Source of the DNA: Modicisalibacter tunisiensis
Lineage (GTDB): Bacteria > Pseudomonadota > Gammaproteobacteria > Pseudomonadales > Halomonadaceae
Assembly (NCBI RefSeq): GCF_020148005.1
Contig: NZ_JAGXFD010000001.1
Span: 2,135,739-2,199,738, forward strand
Direction of reading: 5' to 3'
DNA length: 64,000 bases
In this document: positions 1 through 15,370 of the stretch, piece by piece
How the letters are laid out: the number at the start of each line of letters is the position of its first letter
Numbering within the stretch: the first letter of the stretch is position 1
Translations under genes and position numbers: made by a program
Notes under the pieces: generated by a model
Seen by the model: only the letters and a program-made list of their open reading frames with translations
Databases searched by the model: none
Told to the model about the DNA's origin: nothing

Positions 1-1761
1 AATGCCCACCCGTTGACCGGCTACGCGACCAACCTCAACGAGCAGGCGCGTCTCGGCAAGATCGACCCCCTGATCGGTCGCGATCACGAACTCGAGCGTA
101 CCGTGCAGATCCTGGCGCGGCGGCGCAAGAACAACCCGCTGCTGGTCGGCGAGGCCGGGGTCGGCAAGACGGCGATCGCCGAGGGGCTGGCCAAGCGCAT
201 CGTCGAGGAGGACGTGCCCGACGTCATCAGCGATGCCGTGGTCTATGCGCTGGACATGGGCGCGTTGCTGGCCGGCACCAAGTACCGTGGCGACTTCGAG
301 AAGCGCCTCAAGGCGCTGCTCGCCGAGCTCAAGAAGCAGCCCAATGCCATCCTGTTCATCGACGAGATTCATACGGTGATTGGCGCCGGCGCGGCCTCCG
401 GCGGCGTGATGGATGCCTCCAACCTGCTCAAGCCGCTGCTCTCCTCCGGCGAGCTGCGCTGCATCGGGTCGACCACCTTCCAGGAATTCCGCGGCATCTT
501 CGAGAAGGATCGCGCCCTGGCGCGGCGGTTCCAGAAGGTCGATGTGCTCGAGCCCACGGTCGAGGACACCATCCGTATCCTCAAGGGGCTGCGCGGGCGC
601 TTCGAGGAGCACCATCAGCTCAAGTACACCGACGGGGCGCTGGACAGCGCCGTGCGCCTGGCGGACCGCTACATCAACGATCGCCACCTGCCCGACAAGG
701 CGATCGACGTGATCGACGAGGCCGGCGCACATCAGCGCCTGCTGCCGCCCGAGATGCGGGTCGCGACCATCGACACCGAGCAGGTCGAGGCGGTGGTGGC
801 GTCGATCGCGCGGATTCCGCCGAAGAGCGTTTCCTCGTCGGATCGCAAGCTGCTCTCCAACCTGGACCGTGACCTGAAGATGCTGGTCTTCGGTCAGGAC
901 GAGGCCATCGACAGCCTGGCGGCGGCGATCAAGCTCTCGCGGGCGGGGCTCAAGTCTCCCGACAAGCCGGTGGGCAGCTTCCTGTTCGCCGGGCCGACCG
1001 GGGTCGGCAAGACCGAGGTGGCCCGCCAGCTTGCCCAGCTGATGGGTATCTCGCTGGTGCGCTTCGACATGTCGGAGTACATGGAACGGCACACCGTGTC
1101 GCGGCTGATCGGTGCCCCTCCCGGCTACGTCGGCTACGATCAGGGCGGCCTGCTGACCGAGGCGGTCACCAAGCAGCCGCACTGCGTGCTGCTGCTCGAC
1201 GAGATCGAGAAGGCGCATCCCGAGGTCTTCAACCTGCTGCTGCAGGTGATGGACCATGGCCGCCTGACCGACAACAATGGCCGCGAGGCGGACTTCCGCC
1301 ACGTGATCCTGATCATGACCTCGAATGCCGGTGCCGAGCAGATTGCCCGTCGCTCGATCGGCTTCCAGACCCAGGATCACTCCACGGACGGCATGGAGAT
1401 GATTCGCAAGACCTTCACGCCGGAGTTCCGCAACCGCCTGGACGGCATCATCCAGTTCCACGGCCTGGCCCCGGATATCGTGCGCAACGTGGTCGACAAG
1501 TTCCTGGTCGAACTGCAGGCCCAGCTCGACGAGAAGCGTGTCCAGCTGGACGTGGACGATGCCGCCAAGGCCTGGCTGGCCGACAAGGGCTACGATCCCG
1601 AGATGGGGGCACGGCCGATGGCGCGCGTGATTCAGGAGAAGCTCAAGAAGCCGCTGGCGGAACTCATCCTGTTCGGCGAGCTGGCCGAGCACGGCGGTCT
1701 GGTGCACGTCACCGTGGAAGGCGACGAGCTGCATCTGGCCACGGAAGCCGAGGTCGCCTGA
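1..1761 (+). CDS. clpA: ATP-dependent Clp protease ATP-binding subunit ClpA (5' end outside window)
   Basis: AAA+ unfoldase that feeds substrates, including N-degron proteins passed on by ClpS, to the ClpP peptidase. The first AAA module shows Walker A GEAGVGKT and Walker B LFIDEIH. The second shows GPTGVGKT and [11 protein letters not shown]. The IGF-type loop (SIGFQ) that docks on ClpP is present near nt 1350, which separates ClpA/X from ClpB. The frame is open from base 1, so roughly the first 170 residues (the N domain) lie outside the window. The two N-end-rule transferases bpt and aat follow on the opposite strand, a common gammaproteobacterial arrangement that fits ClpA's role in that pathway. 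Confidence 0.97.
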   Translation, partial: NAHPLTGYATNLNEQARLGKIDPLIGRDHELERTVQILARRRKNNPLLVGEAGVGKTAIAEGLAKRIVEEDVPDVISDAVVYALDMGALLAGTKYRGDFEKRLKALLAELKKQPNAILFIDEIHTVIGAGAASGGVMDASNLLKPLLSSGELRCIGSTTFQEFRGIFEKDRALARRFQKVDVLEPTVEDTIRILKGLRGRFEEHHQLKYTDGALDSAVRLADRYINDRHLPDKAIDVIDEAGAHQRLLPPEMRVATIDTEQVEAVVASIARIPPKSVSSSDRKLLSNLDRDLKMLVFGQDEAIDSLAAAIKLSRAGLKSPDKPVGSFLFAGPTGVGKTEVARQLAQLMGISLVRFDMSEYMERHTVSRLIGAPPGYVGYDQGGLLTEAVTKQPHCVLLLDEIEKAHPEVFNLLLQVMDHGRLTDNNGREADFRHVILIMTSNAGAEQIARRSIGFQTQDHSTDGMEMIRKTFTPEFRNRLDGIIQFHGLAPDIVRNVVDKFLVELQAQLDEKRVQLDVDDAAKAWLADKGYDPEMGARPMARVIQEKLKKPLAELILFGELAEHGGLVHVTVEGDELHLATEAEVA

Positions 1762-1834
1762 CGGCGTCGGCTTCCGGCTTCCGGCATCCGGACTAGGGGC
1801 CGGCCCTCGGCCCCGGGCCCGCCTTCACGATCCG

Positions 1835-1861
1835 CGCCTCGTCTTCGGACGGGGCGTTTTT
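1835..1861 (+). terminator. Intrinsic terminator after clpA
   Basis: Stem CGCCTCGTC / GACGGGGCG (one G-T pair) closed by a TTCG loop and followed by five T. It sits about 75 bp after the clpA stop. The remaining bases up to the infA 3' end show no gene I can support. Confidence 0.75.
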
Positions 1862-2012
1862 CATGGCGAGTCAGGCGGGGTCATGCATCGGTGTCGGAGA
1901 GAATGGCGTACACCGGGTCGCCAGTGCCGGCTGGCCGCGGTCGAGTGGAGTCAGACCACAGAGGCCTGTGGCGCCACGCTGCCGCGGCGACAAGGGGGCG
2001 GTGGAGGCGCGT

Positions 2013-2231
2013 TCAGCGAGAACGGTAGACGATGCGGCCCTTGGAGAGGTCGTAGGGCGTCAGTTCGACCTTGACCTTGTCACCGGTCAGGATACGGATG
2101 TAGTTCTTGCGCATCTTGCCGGAAATGTGTGCGGTGACGACATGGCCGTTTTCCAGCTCGACGCGAAACATGGTGTTGGGCAGCGTGTCGACGACGACAC
2201 CTTCCATTTCGATATGATCTTCTCGTGCCAT
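2013..2231 (-). CDS. infA: Translation initiation factor IF-1
   Basis: 72-residue single S1/OB-fold protein that binds the 30S A site during initiation. The product starts [11 protein letters not shown] and ends [12 protein letters not shown], essentially the canonical gammaproteobacterial IF-1 from end to end. The ATG was chosen because an upstream in-frame extension has no family counterpart. It is the last gene of the aat-bpt-infA run on this strand, 119 bp downstream of bpt, and converges on clpA. Confidence 0.97.
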   Translation of the reverse strand: MAREDHIEMEGVVVDTLPNTMFRVELENGHVVTAHISGKMRKNYIRILTGDKVKVELTPYDLSKGRIVYRSR

Positions 2232-2350
2232 ATAGGCGAACCCTCGATGGTGGACTAGGTCATCACGATGACGTCGTTGGCATGCTGCGACGCCGTCATC
2301 GATCAAGATAGCCCGATATTTTGCCGCATGCCGCGCGTCAAGGCAAAGAA

Positions 2351-3097
2351 TCAGCGCTGTCGCCGCGGAATCGCCCGGCGCCAGTGACGGCCATCAAGAA
2401 ACTCGAGCGGCTGGAAGGCCTGCTTGTAGTTCATCTTCGATGACTCGCGGATCCAGTACCCCAGGTAGACGTGCGCCAGGCCCAGGCGGCGGGCCAGCTC
2501 GATCTGGTAAAGGACGGCATGAGTGCCCAGCGAGCGCCGGGCGTATTCGGCATCGGGGTCGAAGAAGGTGTAGATCGCCGACAGGCCGTGACCGAGGGTG
2601 TCGATGGCGGCGACACCGAGCAGCTGCCCGTTCAGGCGGAACTCCAGCAGCCGCGCATAGGGATGATCCAGGGTCAGGAAGGTCCGATACTGCTCGTGGC
2701 TCGGCGGATACATGTCGCCGTCAGCATGGCGGGTGCGAATGTAGCGCGCATACAGGGCATAGTGTTCGGGGTCGAAGACGGCGGGGCGGTCGTGCCATTC
2801 CAGATCCGCGTTGCGCTGCCGGAGCTTGCGCTGCGTGCGGCTGGGGGTGAAGTCGGCCACCGGAATGCGTACCGAGATGCAGGCGCTGCAGCCCTCGCAG
2901 TGCGGGCGATAGAGATGGCGCCCGCTGCGCCGGAAGCCGAGCAGCGCCAGCGAATCGTAGACGCCTTGCCCGGGCGATTCCTGAGGATCGAGAAACAGCG
3001 TCGTCGCCTCGCGGCCGGGCAGGTAACTGCAGGCATGAGGGACGGTCAGGAAGAAGCGCAGATCCCTGGCCGGCTGTCGCGGCGTGCTACTGCTCAC
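2351..3097 (-). CDS. bpt: Aspartate/glutamate leucyltransferase Bpt
   Basis: Transfers leucine from Leu-tRNA to N-terminal Asp or Glu of target proteins, creating a ClpS/ClpAP degron. About 248 residues. The N-terminal cysteine region shows CSYL and a CEGCSAC cluster near residues 75-80, and the C-terminal acetyltransferase-like fold shows [13 protein letters not shown], both typical of the ATE/Bpt family. I place the start at a GTG giving [16 protein letters not shown]. This overlaps the end of aat by 11 bp and implies translational coupling. A longer ATG start at 3175 is possible but adds residues not usual for the family. Confidence 0.93.
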   Translation of the reverse strand: MSSSTPRQPARDLRFFLTVPHACSYLPGREATTLFLDPQESPGQGVYDSLALLGFRRSGRHLYRPHCEGCSACISVRIPVADFTPSRTQRKLRQRNADLEWHDRPAVFDPEHYALYARYIRTRHADGDMYPPSHEQYRTFLTLDHPYARLLEFRLNGQLLGVAAIDTLGHGLSAIYTFFDPDAEYARRSLGTHAVLYQIELARRLGLAHVYLGYWIRESSKMNYKQAFQPLEFLDGRHWRRAIPRRQR

Positions 3098-3809
3098 GAT
3101 CTCGGCCTCCCGAATGGCAGCGAAATGGCGGGGCCAGTGCCCAGGATTCCGCCGGCAGGGCGGCGTATTGCTCAAGATAGTCGATGAATGCTTCGCGGGC
3201 GATCTCCCGGGCGCCCAGGCTGGCCAGGTGGGCGGTGTGCATCTGGCAGTCGATCAGACCGCCGCCCTGGGCCTGCAGGTGGTGGGCCAGATGCACCAGG
3301 GCGATCTTGGAGGCATCGTTCTCGCGACTGAACATCGATTCGCCGAAGAACATGCGTCCCAGCGCCACCCCGTAGAGGCCGCCGACCAGCTGCCCGTCAC
3401 GCCAGACTTCCACCGAGTGCGCATGGCCCAGCGCGTGAAGGCGCTGGTAAGCGGCCTGCATGGCGGCGGTGATCCAGGTGCCGTCGGCATCCTCTCGCGG
3501 GGCGGCGCAGGCGGTGATGACGTCGGCGAAGCACTGGTCGCGACTGACCGTGAAGCCGCCGTTGCGCAGCCGCTTGGCAAGGCTGCGCCGCACCCGGATC
3601 TCCTCGGGAAACAGCACCAGGCGGGGGGTCGGGCACCACCAGAGGATCGGCTGGTCGTCGCTGAACCAGGGAAAGATACCGCGCCGGTAGGCGGCCAGCA
3701 GCCACTCGGGGGTGAGGGCGCCGCCGGCGGCCAGCAGACCCGGCGGCGCGTCGAAGGCGTCGGCGATGTCGGGAAACTGCACGGGGGACTCGGCTAGCCA
3801 GGGCAACAT
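3087..3809 (-). CDS. aat: Leucyl/phenylalanyl-tRNA--protein transferase
   Basis: Adds Leu or Phe to N-terminal Lys or Arg of proteins, making them N-end-rule substrates for ClpS/ClpAP. The 240-residue product has the family landmarks: FPDI near the start, GLLAAGGAL, YRRGIFPWF, PILWWCPTPR, GTWIT and GGLYGVALGRMFFGESMFS. First gene of the aat-bpt-infA run. Its stop overlaps the bpt start. Together with bpt and clpA this locus supplies most of the N-degron pathway; clpS is not visible and probably lies upstream of the window. Confidence 0.97.
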   Translation of the reverse strand: MLPWLAESPVQFPDIADAFDAPPGLLAAGGALTPEWLLAAYRRGIFPWFSDDQPILWWCPTPRLVLFPEEIRVRRSLAKRLRNGGFTVSRDQCFADVITACAAPREDADGTWITAAMQAAYQRLHALGHAHSVEVWRDGQLVGGLYGVALGRMFFGESMFSRENDASKIALVHLAHHLQAQGGGLIDCQMHTAHLASLGAREIAREAFIDYLEQYAALPAESWALAPPFRCHSGGRDREQ

Positions 3810-3987
3810 GAGGTGGCGGGTCTCGTGATCGGGGTGTCGGCGACAAGTGTGCCGCCGCTAACCGCTGCGCTCAATGCCCGGCCGGCCCCCTGTGACCGCC
3901 GGGTCTGGCTCGGTATGATGGCGGGCATGGAACGGGGCGGCGCCCGCGGGGCTCGCCGTTGCCGAGGACGGAAAGGGAGAAGGCCTT

Positions 3988-7224
<3,237 letters not shown>

Positions 7225-7245
7225 CAGCGCGCCCGCCACCGACGC

Positions 7246-7269
7246 GGGCGTCTCCCCTGGGAGACGCCC
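7246..7269 (+). terminator. Strong hairpin between ftsK and lolA
   Basis: Perfect 10-bp stem GGGCGTCTCC / GGAGACGCCC with a short loop, 22 bp after the ftsK stop. There is no clear T run after it, so it may stabilise or attenuate the transcript instead of ending it. Confidence 0.45.
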
Positions 7270-7381
7270 CCCTTCAACCATGCAACCAGCATGAAAGCGC
7301 CGGCAGGCCTGCAACCCGCCGGCGTCCATACAGTCCGAGTGACAGGATTCCAGTTGGAACCGTCCAGGGAGACAGAGCACC

Positions 7382-8011
7382 ATGATAGTGAAGAAGACCC
7401 TTGCCGTTATCACCATGACCCTGGCCATGCCGCTCGCGGCCCTGGCCAGCGAAGGGGCGGATCGCCTGACCCGCATGCTCGAGCCGCTGCAGACCTTCGA
7501 GGCGCGCTTCGAGCAGCAGATCCTCGACGCCAGCGGCGAGCGTCTCCAGGAAGCCCACGGCCAGATGTGGCTCGCGCGTCCCGGCAAGTTCCGCTGGGAG
7601 GTGGAGGCTCCCTACCAGCAGGAGGTGATCTCCGACGGCCAGGAGGTGATGCTGCACGACCCCGACCTGGAGCAGGCCACCATCCAGGCCCTGGATCATC
7701 GCGTCACCCATACCCCGGCCCTGCTGCTCTCCGGCAGTGCCAGCGACCTGGTCGACAGCTATGACGTGACTCGCCAGCAGCAGGGGGGCGCCGAGACCTT
7801 CACCCTGCTGCCCAAGTCGGCGGATACCCTGTTCGAGGAGCTGAAGATGACCTTCCGCGGTGAGCTGCTGACCACCCTGCAGATGACCGACAGCACCGGG
7901 CAGCGCACCGCCATCGAGTTTCGCGATGCCACCATGAACCAGGCCATCGACGACAGCCGCTTCGTCTTCGATATCCCCGAGGGCACCGATGTGATCCGCG
8001 ATACGCAGTAA
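7382..8011 (+). CDS. lolA: Outer-membrane lipoprotein carrier protein LolA
   Basis: Periplasmic chaperone that carries lipoproteins from LolCDE to LolB. 209 residues with a clear Sec signal peptide (KK, a hydrophobic core, then ALAS). Mature-region motifs fit LolA: FEARFEQ, GQMWLARPGKFRWE, PYQQEVISDG, a late IEFRDA segment and DSRFVFDIPEGTDVI at the end. It follows ftsK as in most gammaproteobacteria. The transposon-borne catabolic region begins 30 bp after its stop. Confidence 0.95.
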   Translation: MIVKKTLAVITMTLAMPLAALASEGADRLTRMLEPLQTFEARFEQQILDASGERLQEAHGQMWLARPGKFRWEVEAPYQQEVISDGQEVMLHDPDLEQATIQALDHRVTHTPALLLSGSASDLVDSYDVTRQQQGGAETFTLLPKSADTLFEELKMTFRGELLTTLQMTDSTGQRTAIEFRDATMNQAIDDSRFVFDIPEGTDVIRDTQ

Positions 8012-8040
8012 TCCCGGGCTACGCCCGGAGCTGTAAGCTA

Positions 8041-8048
8041 TAAGCTTT
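8041..8048. repeat. Target-site duplication, left copy (TAAGCTTT)
   Basis: Eight bases directly abutting the outer inverted repeat at 8049. The identical octamer abuts the opposite outer repeat 13.7 kb away. Eight bp is the established duplication length for IS1595-family transposition. Confidence 0.85.
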
Positions 8049-8247
8049 CCTGATTACGTACGACGCTCAGCTGTGCTACGAAAGCCATCGAAAAATCCTT
8101 AATTTTCAAAAATATATGATCATCACTGCATTGGAGGTGCCGGTCTGGGTCAAAATTCACGATGTGGGTTTTTCTCCGCATGAGCTTGAATCGTAGGCGT
8201 TTAGGTGGCAAATCCTCCAGCGTGGTTGAGTTTAATGCGTAATCAGG
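8049..8247. mobile_element. 199-bp MITE-like element related to IS1595
   Basis: Bounded by inverted repeats CCTGATTACGTACGACGCTC on the left and, on the right, the reverse complement of CCTGATTACGCATTAAACTC. Both match the ends of the IS1595-like element at 20711-21739. The AT-rich interior has no open frame of note. It looks like a deletion derivative, or a true MITE, mobilised in trans by an IS1595 transposase, and it supplies the left end of the composite transposon. Confidence 0.75.
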
Positions 8248-8250
8248 AAA

Positions 8251-8343
8251 ATGTTGGCACGTCTATCGCGTTCCGGTGAGCTGACGCCGGTATGGGTCCC
8301 CACGCCGGAGCAGGAGGCGGTGCGCGACCTGACGCGGGCTCGC
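8251..8343 (+). pseudogene. IS110-family transposase fragment
   Basis: About 31 codons read LARLSRSGELTPVWVPTPEQ followed by EAVRDLTRAR. This matches the internal segment of IS110-family DEDD transposases just before the conserved RxR region. Nothing upstream or downstream continues the protein: the MITE end lies 3 bp to the left and IS1380 sequence begins immediately to the right. It is a rearrangement scar with no function. Confidence 0.6.
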
Positions 8344-9379
8344 TGTGGAACTGCTCGTGAGTGGCATGCGCCTGGTAGCGCTGGATCACCGCCTGCGGTG
8401 CCTCGTCCAGGCTGGTCCACCAGCCTTCCAGTTCATAGTCCGGTTCGATCAGCAGCTGGCCATCGCGATCGGCGGTGCGCTCGACCAGGCGCATCACACG
8501 CTTGACGACGTATTCGACCTTGTCGTCATCGCGGATTGAGACGGTCTGCGTCCACAGCGCCTGGCGCTTACCCGGGCGCAGCTCCTCCCAGTAGTCCCCG
8601 GCCACGGCCAGCCAGGTGGCCAGGTCTTCCTTGGCCGAGCGGCGCGGGTTCCACTTGACGAGATAGTCCAGCACGCGCCCGTCCTCGGCGCAGGCCCGGC
8701 GTTGCTGTTCAAGCAGCGCCAGATGCGCCTGGCTGTCGAAGCCGCTGTCCTCACGCAGCAGGAGGGGCTGTTCGGTCAGGCCCTGGGCGCGGGGCAGCAC
8801 CCGCTCCAGGAAGGCGTTGCTCTCCTTCATGGTGTGCTGCTTGCCGGGACGCAGTTCCAGGCCCAGACACCAGCCTTCATTGCCCAGATAAGCGGCGATC
8901 GGGGTGTAGCCATCGACCTTCTGGTAGGTCCGCGAGACGCCTTCCTTCTTGGAGTTGCTGTTGTCCATGACGAAGGTGTCGATGTCCAGGCAGACGTGTG
9001 TCGTCTCGGCGGTGATCGGTGCCTTGGCCAGCGACAGCAGCGTCGTGGACCAGGACGCGGTACTCTCCTGAAGCCCTTGGGTGGCGAGCTTCTCCAGGCG
9101 TTGGCGCAGCGTCGCCGTGCTGGGCACCTTGTGCAGGTTGAGCAAGTGCTTGAACGATTTGTCCTGACGGAAGTTCTCGATGGCATCGAAGTCACTCATG
9201 CCCAGACACAGCAGCCCCAGATAGGCCTTGACGATGTCACTGTTACGCACTCCTTGCGAGATGGGGAAGCGACTGTCGAGGCTGTCGATACCGGCCATCT
9301 CGACGCACTGGCCGATGATCGAGAGGCCGGCATGGCTGGTGAGGGTACGACCACTGGCGCGGAACTGGATGTTGGGCAT
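8339..9379 (-). pseudogene. IS1380-family transposase, C-terminally truncated
   Basis: The N-terminal about 347 residues match IS1380 transposases: SHAGLSIIGQ, GLLCLGMSDFDAIENF, CLDIDTFVMDNSNSK, GYTPIAAYLGNEGWCLGLEL, LREDSGFDS and finally HATHEQFHSE. The normal continuation of roughly 80-100 residues after FHSE, which holds the last catalytic acidic residue, is missing. The frame instead runs antisense through the IS110 scrap to a stop at 8243. The element therefore cannot make an active transposase. Its 5' end faces the dioxygenase operon, divergently. Confidence 0.85.
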
Positions 9380-9417
9380 GGTACGCTACGGGTGAAGGGC
9401 TGATTTGACGATATTAC

Positions 9418-9471
9418 CATGCAGGTCAGCAGGTTAGGAGCGTTTTTTGGTGCCGGGTTCACGGATTCAGG
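9418..9471. repeat. 54-bp direct repeat, copy 1 (probable IS1380 end)
   Basis: Begins CATGCAGGTCAGCAGG and ends CACGGATTCAGG. It lies just upstream of the IS1380 transposase start, where the terminal repeat of that element should be. It differs from copy 2 at a single base (A/G at the fourteenth position). Confidence 0.8.
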
Positions 9472-9540
9472 ATTATCTCCAACTATCGTAGTAAAGATAA
9501 ACGCACAAAACAGTCTATATTGTTTGTTTAGATATTCGGA

Positions 9541-9594
9541 CATGCAGGTCAGCGGGTTAGGAGCGTTTTTTGGTGCCGGGTTCACGGATTCAGG
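9541..9594. repeat. 54-bp direct repeat, copy 2
   Basis: Second copy in the same orientation, 69 bp after the first and 58 bp before the dioxygenase alpha-subunit start. The AT-rich spacer (about 66% AT) and the sequence after copy 2 are the only places a promoter for the catabolic operon could lie. I see no regulator gene nearby. Confidence 0.8.
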
Positions 9595-9600
9595 TAGGGT

Positions 9601-9622
9601 AGATGCTTTCGTTGGAGCATCT
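9601..9622 (+). other. Leader stem-loop upstream of the dioxygenase operon
   Basis: Perfect 7-bp stem AGATGCT / AGCATCT with an 8-nt loop, 30 bp before the alpha-subunit ATG. It would lie in the 5' untranslated leader if transcription starts in or before the second 54-bp repeat. Its function is unknown; mRNA protection is possible. Confidence 0.4.
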
Positions 9623-9625
9623 TGA

Positions 9626-11023
<1,398 letters not shown>

Positions 11024-11050
11024 GCGATTGAGAACATCGAAGAAAGTAAT

Positions 11051-11085
11051 CGCATTCCCTGTGTCTACTGCGGCTGGGGAATGCG
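11051..11085 (+). other. Intercistronic hairpin between alpha and beta subunits
   Basis: Perfect 9-bp stem CGCATTCCC / GGGAATGCG with a 17-nt loop in an unusually long (214 bp) gap between the two dioxygenase subunit genes. No T run follows, so a processing or stability element is likelier than a terminator. The rest of the gap shows no gene. Confidence 0.6.
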
Positions 11086-11237
11086 AAAGGTGGCTGAGCC
11101 GGCGAAACAAGATCAACTCAGTCTTGGTGGCTATTAATCTGGCCGAATTCCAAAGGCATTGGTCCTAGGTCTGGAGTTGGCTTTGCTTAAACGCTCAATC
11201 TTATGTCAGCACCTAATGTAGATAGAAGGAATAAAAA

Positions 11238-11798
11238 ATGACATCTAGTGATCTTACTAAACCGATCGAATGGCCACTGAAGCCCATTGATCATGAGCTT
11301 CAACACGCCGTGGAACAATTCTATTACCGCGAGGCCCAGTTGCTTGATTATCAGAAATACGAGGACTGGCTGGCTTTGATGACCGAAGACGTTCGGTACT
11401 GGATGCCGATTCGAACCAGCCATATCTCCCGGGATAAGGCCCTGGAGTACATTCCCCCGGGAGGTAACGCCCACTTTGACGAAGACTATGAGAGCTTACG
11501 GGCAAGAATTCGTGGGAGACTGTCAGGCCTAAACTGGACCGAGGATCCGCCTTCCCGCAGCCGACACATTGTCAATAACGTGATCGTCCGTCAAACAGAG
11601 GATTCTGCCGTGTTGGAGGTTAGTTCCGCGTTCCTTTGTTACAGAAACCGGCTGGAGCGTATGACGGACATATATGTTGGTGAGCGCAGAGATATTTTGC
11701 ACCGTGTGACCAATGGACTCGGGTTCAAGATTTCCCAGCGAACCATATTACTCGATCAGAGCACGATTACTGCTAATAATCTCAGCCAGTTTTTCTGA
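11238..11798 (+). CDS. Ring-hydroxylating dioxygenase, small (beta) subunit
   Basis: Structural beta subunit of the alpha3-beta3 dioxygenase, in the NTF2-like (SnoaL-related) fold. 186 residues. It matches TodC2-type proteins: ELQHAVEQFYYREAQLLD, WLALMTEDVRYWMPIRT, HFDEDYESL, SRSRHIVNNVIV, FLCYRNRLERMTDIYVGERRD and RTILLDQSTITANNLSQFF at the C terminus. The beta subunit carries no metal; it shapes the trimer and in some enzymes affects specificity. It has its own Shine-Dalgarno (AAGGA) after a 214-bp gap holding a hairpin. Confidence 0.93.
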   Translation: MTSSDLTKPIEWPLKPIDHELQHAVEQFYYREAQLLDYQKYEDWLALMTEDVRYWMPIRTSHISRDKALEYIPPGGNAHFDEDYESLRARIRGRLSGLNWTEDPPSRSRHIVNNVIVRQTEDSAVLEVSSAFLCYRNRLERMTDIYVGERRDILHRVTNGLGFKISQRTILLDQSTITANNLSQFF

Positions 11799-11820
11799 TT
11801 GGTACAAAGCTCTTGTCGTT

Positions 11821-11866
11821 CACTTATAAAGTAAAGCTCTCATATATGGAGAAAGCTTTATAAGTG
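11821..11866 (+). other. Long intercistronic hairpin between beta subunit and ferredoxin
   Basis: Outer stem CACTTATAAAG / CTTTATAAGTG is a perfect 11 bp. An inner inverted repeat, AAAGCTCTC against GGAGAAAGCTTT, extends it. It sits 22 bp after the beta-subunit stop and about 70 bp before the ferredoxin start. Like the alpha-beta hairpin it lacks a terminator tail. Confidence 0.65.
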
Positions 11867-11888
11867 AACCTGATCAATTCCTGCCTAA

Positions 11889-14376
<2,488 letters not shown>

Positions 14377-14395
14377 ATCGAATAAGGAGATATAA

Positions 14396-15331
14396 ATGGG
14401 TATCAAAAGCCTGGGCTACATGGGGTTCTCTGTAAGCGATGTGCAAGCGTGGCGCTCCTATCTCACCAAGAAAATCGGATTGATGGAGGTTAATGGCTCT
14501 GATGAGAAAGCCTTATTTCGTATGGATTCAAGGGAGTGGCGAATAGCGATAGAAAAAGGTGACTCTGACGACCTCGAGTTTGCAGGCTATGAAGTGGCTG
14601 ATTCTAAGGCATTGAGGCTAATGACGGAACGGCTACGTGAAGCAGGGGTCCAGGTCAAGACTGGCGACACTGAACTGGCAGAAAAACGTGGCGTGATGGA
14701 TTTGATCTCATTCAATGATCCATTTGGGATGTCCTTGGAGCTTTACTATGGGGCCACAGAGTTATTTGAGCAGCCTTTTATCTCTAGCGCTGGTGTCAGC
14801 GGGTTCGTTACCGGAGAGCAAGGAGCGGGACATTATTTTTATGCGGTTCCAGATATTGAGAAAGGCCTGTCGTTTTACACGGAACTGTTAGGCTTTCAGT
14901 TATCCGACGTAATCGACATCGCGATAGGCCCGGATATTACTGTGCGAGGTTATTTCCTTCATTGCAATGGTCGCCACCACACCCTGGCTATCGCCGAGGC
15001 TCCGTTACCCAAGAGGGTTCACCATTTCTTGCTGCAAGCCTTGACGCTTGATGATGTAGGTTATGCCTACGACCGACTCGATGGTTCGTCAGACAAATTA
15101 ACCGACTCTAACCTTCAGGCAGAGGAAAGTGACAACAATACATCTAGCATGATCACTGCGACGATCGGACGTCACGTTAACGACCACATGGTCTCATTTT
15201 ATGCTGAAACACCATCCGGGTTTGAACTTGAATTTGGCTGGGGTGCTCGTGACGTCGATGATTGTTCCTGGGTGGTGACAAGACACAACCGAACTGCCAT
15301 GTGGGGGCATAAATCGGTACGAAGAAAATAA
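14396..15331 (+). CDS. Extradiol (meta-cleavage) catechol dioxygenase with an internal insertion
   Basis: Type I vicinal-oxygen-chelate dioxygenase that opens the catechol beside the hydroxyls. 311 residues in two duplicated domains. Iron ligands are H146 (GAGHYF), H210 (RVHHFL) and E279 (GFELEFGWG). Second-sphere histidines in GRHHTL and GRHVNDHM are also present. H146 and H210 fall at the same positions as in BphC/TodE, whereas the Glu is 19 positions later than E260. The shift is caused by an extra hydrophilic segment around residues 230-250 (DKLTDSNLQAEESDNNTSS). Shine-Dalgarno AAGGAG is close upstream. Confidence 0.92.
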   Translation: MGIKSLGYMGFSVSDVQAWRSYLTKKIGLMEVNGSDEKALFRMDSREWRIAIEKGDSDDLEFAGYEVADSKALRLMTERLREAGVQVKTGDTELAEKRGVMDLISFNDPFGMSLELYYGATELFEQPFISSAGVSGFVTGEQGAGHYFYAVPDIEKGLSFYTELLGFQLSDVIDIAIGPDITVRGYFLHCNGRHHTLAIAEAPLPKRVHHFLLQALTLDDVGYAYDRLDGSSDKLTDSNLQAEESDNNTSSMITATIGRHVNDHMVSFYAETPSGFELEFGWGARDVDDCSWVVTRHNRTAMWGHKSVRRK

Positions 15332-15370
15332 CAGCTTCTACTAACGGGAATTGGCAGAGATAAAATAAAA

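Noticed and set aside
8049-8247. The MITE interior as a riboswitch or sRNA leader
   Set aside because: Bounded exactly by IS-type inverted repeats and not followed by an intact gene in the same orientation.
9418-9625. The two 54-bp repeats as a CRISPR-like or operator array
   Set aside because: Only two copies, long and next to an IS1380 transposase start; better explained as duplicated IS ends. No CRISPR array is present in the window.
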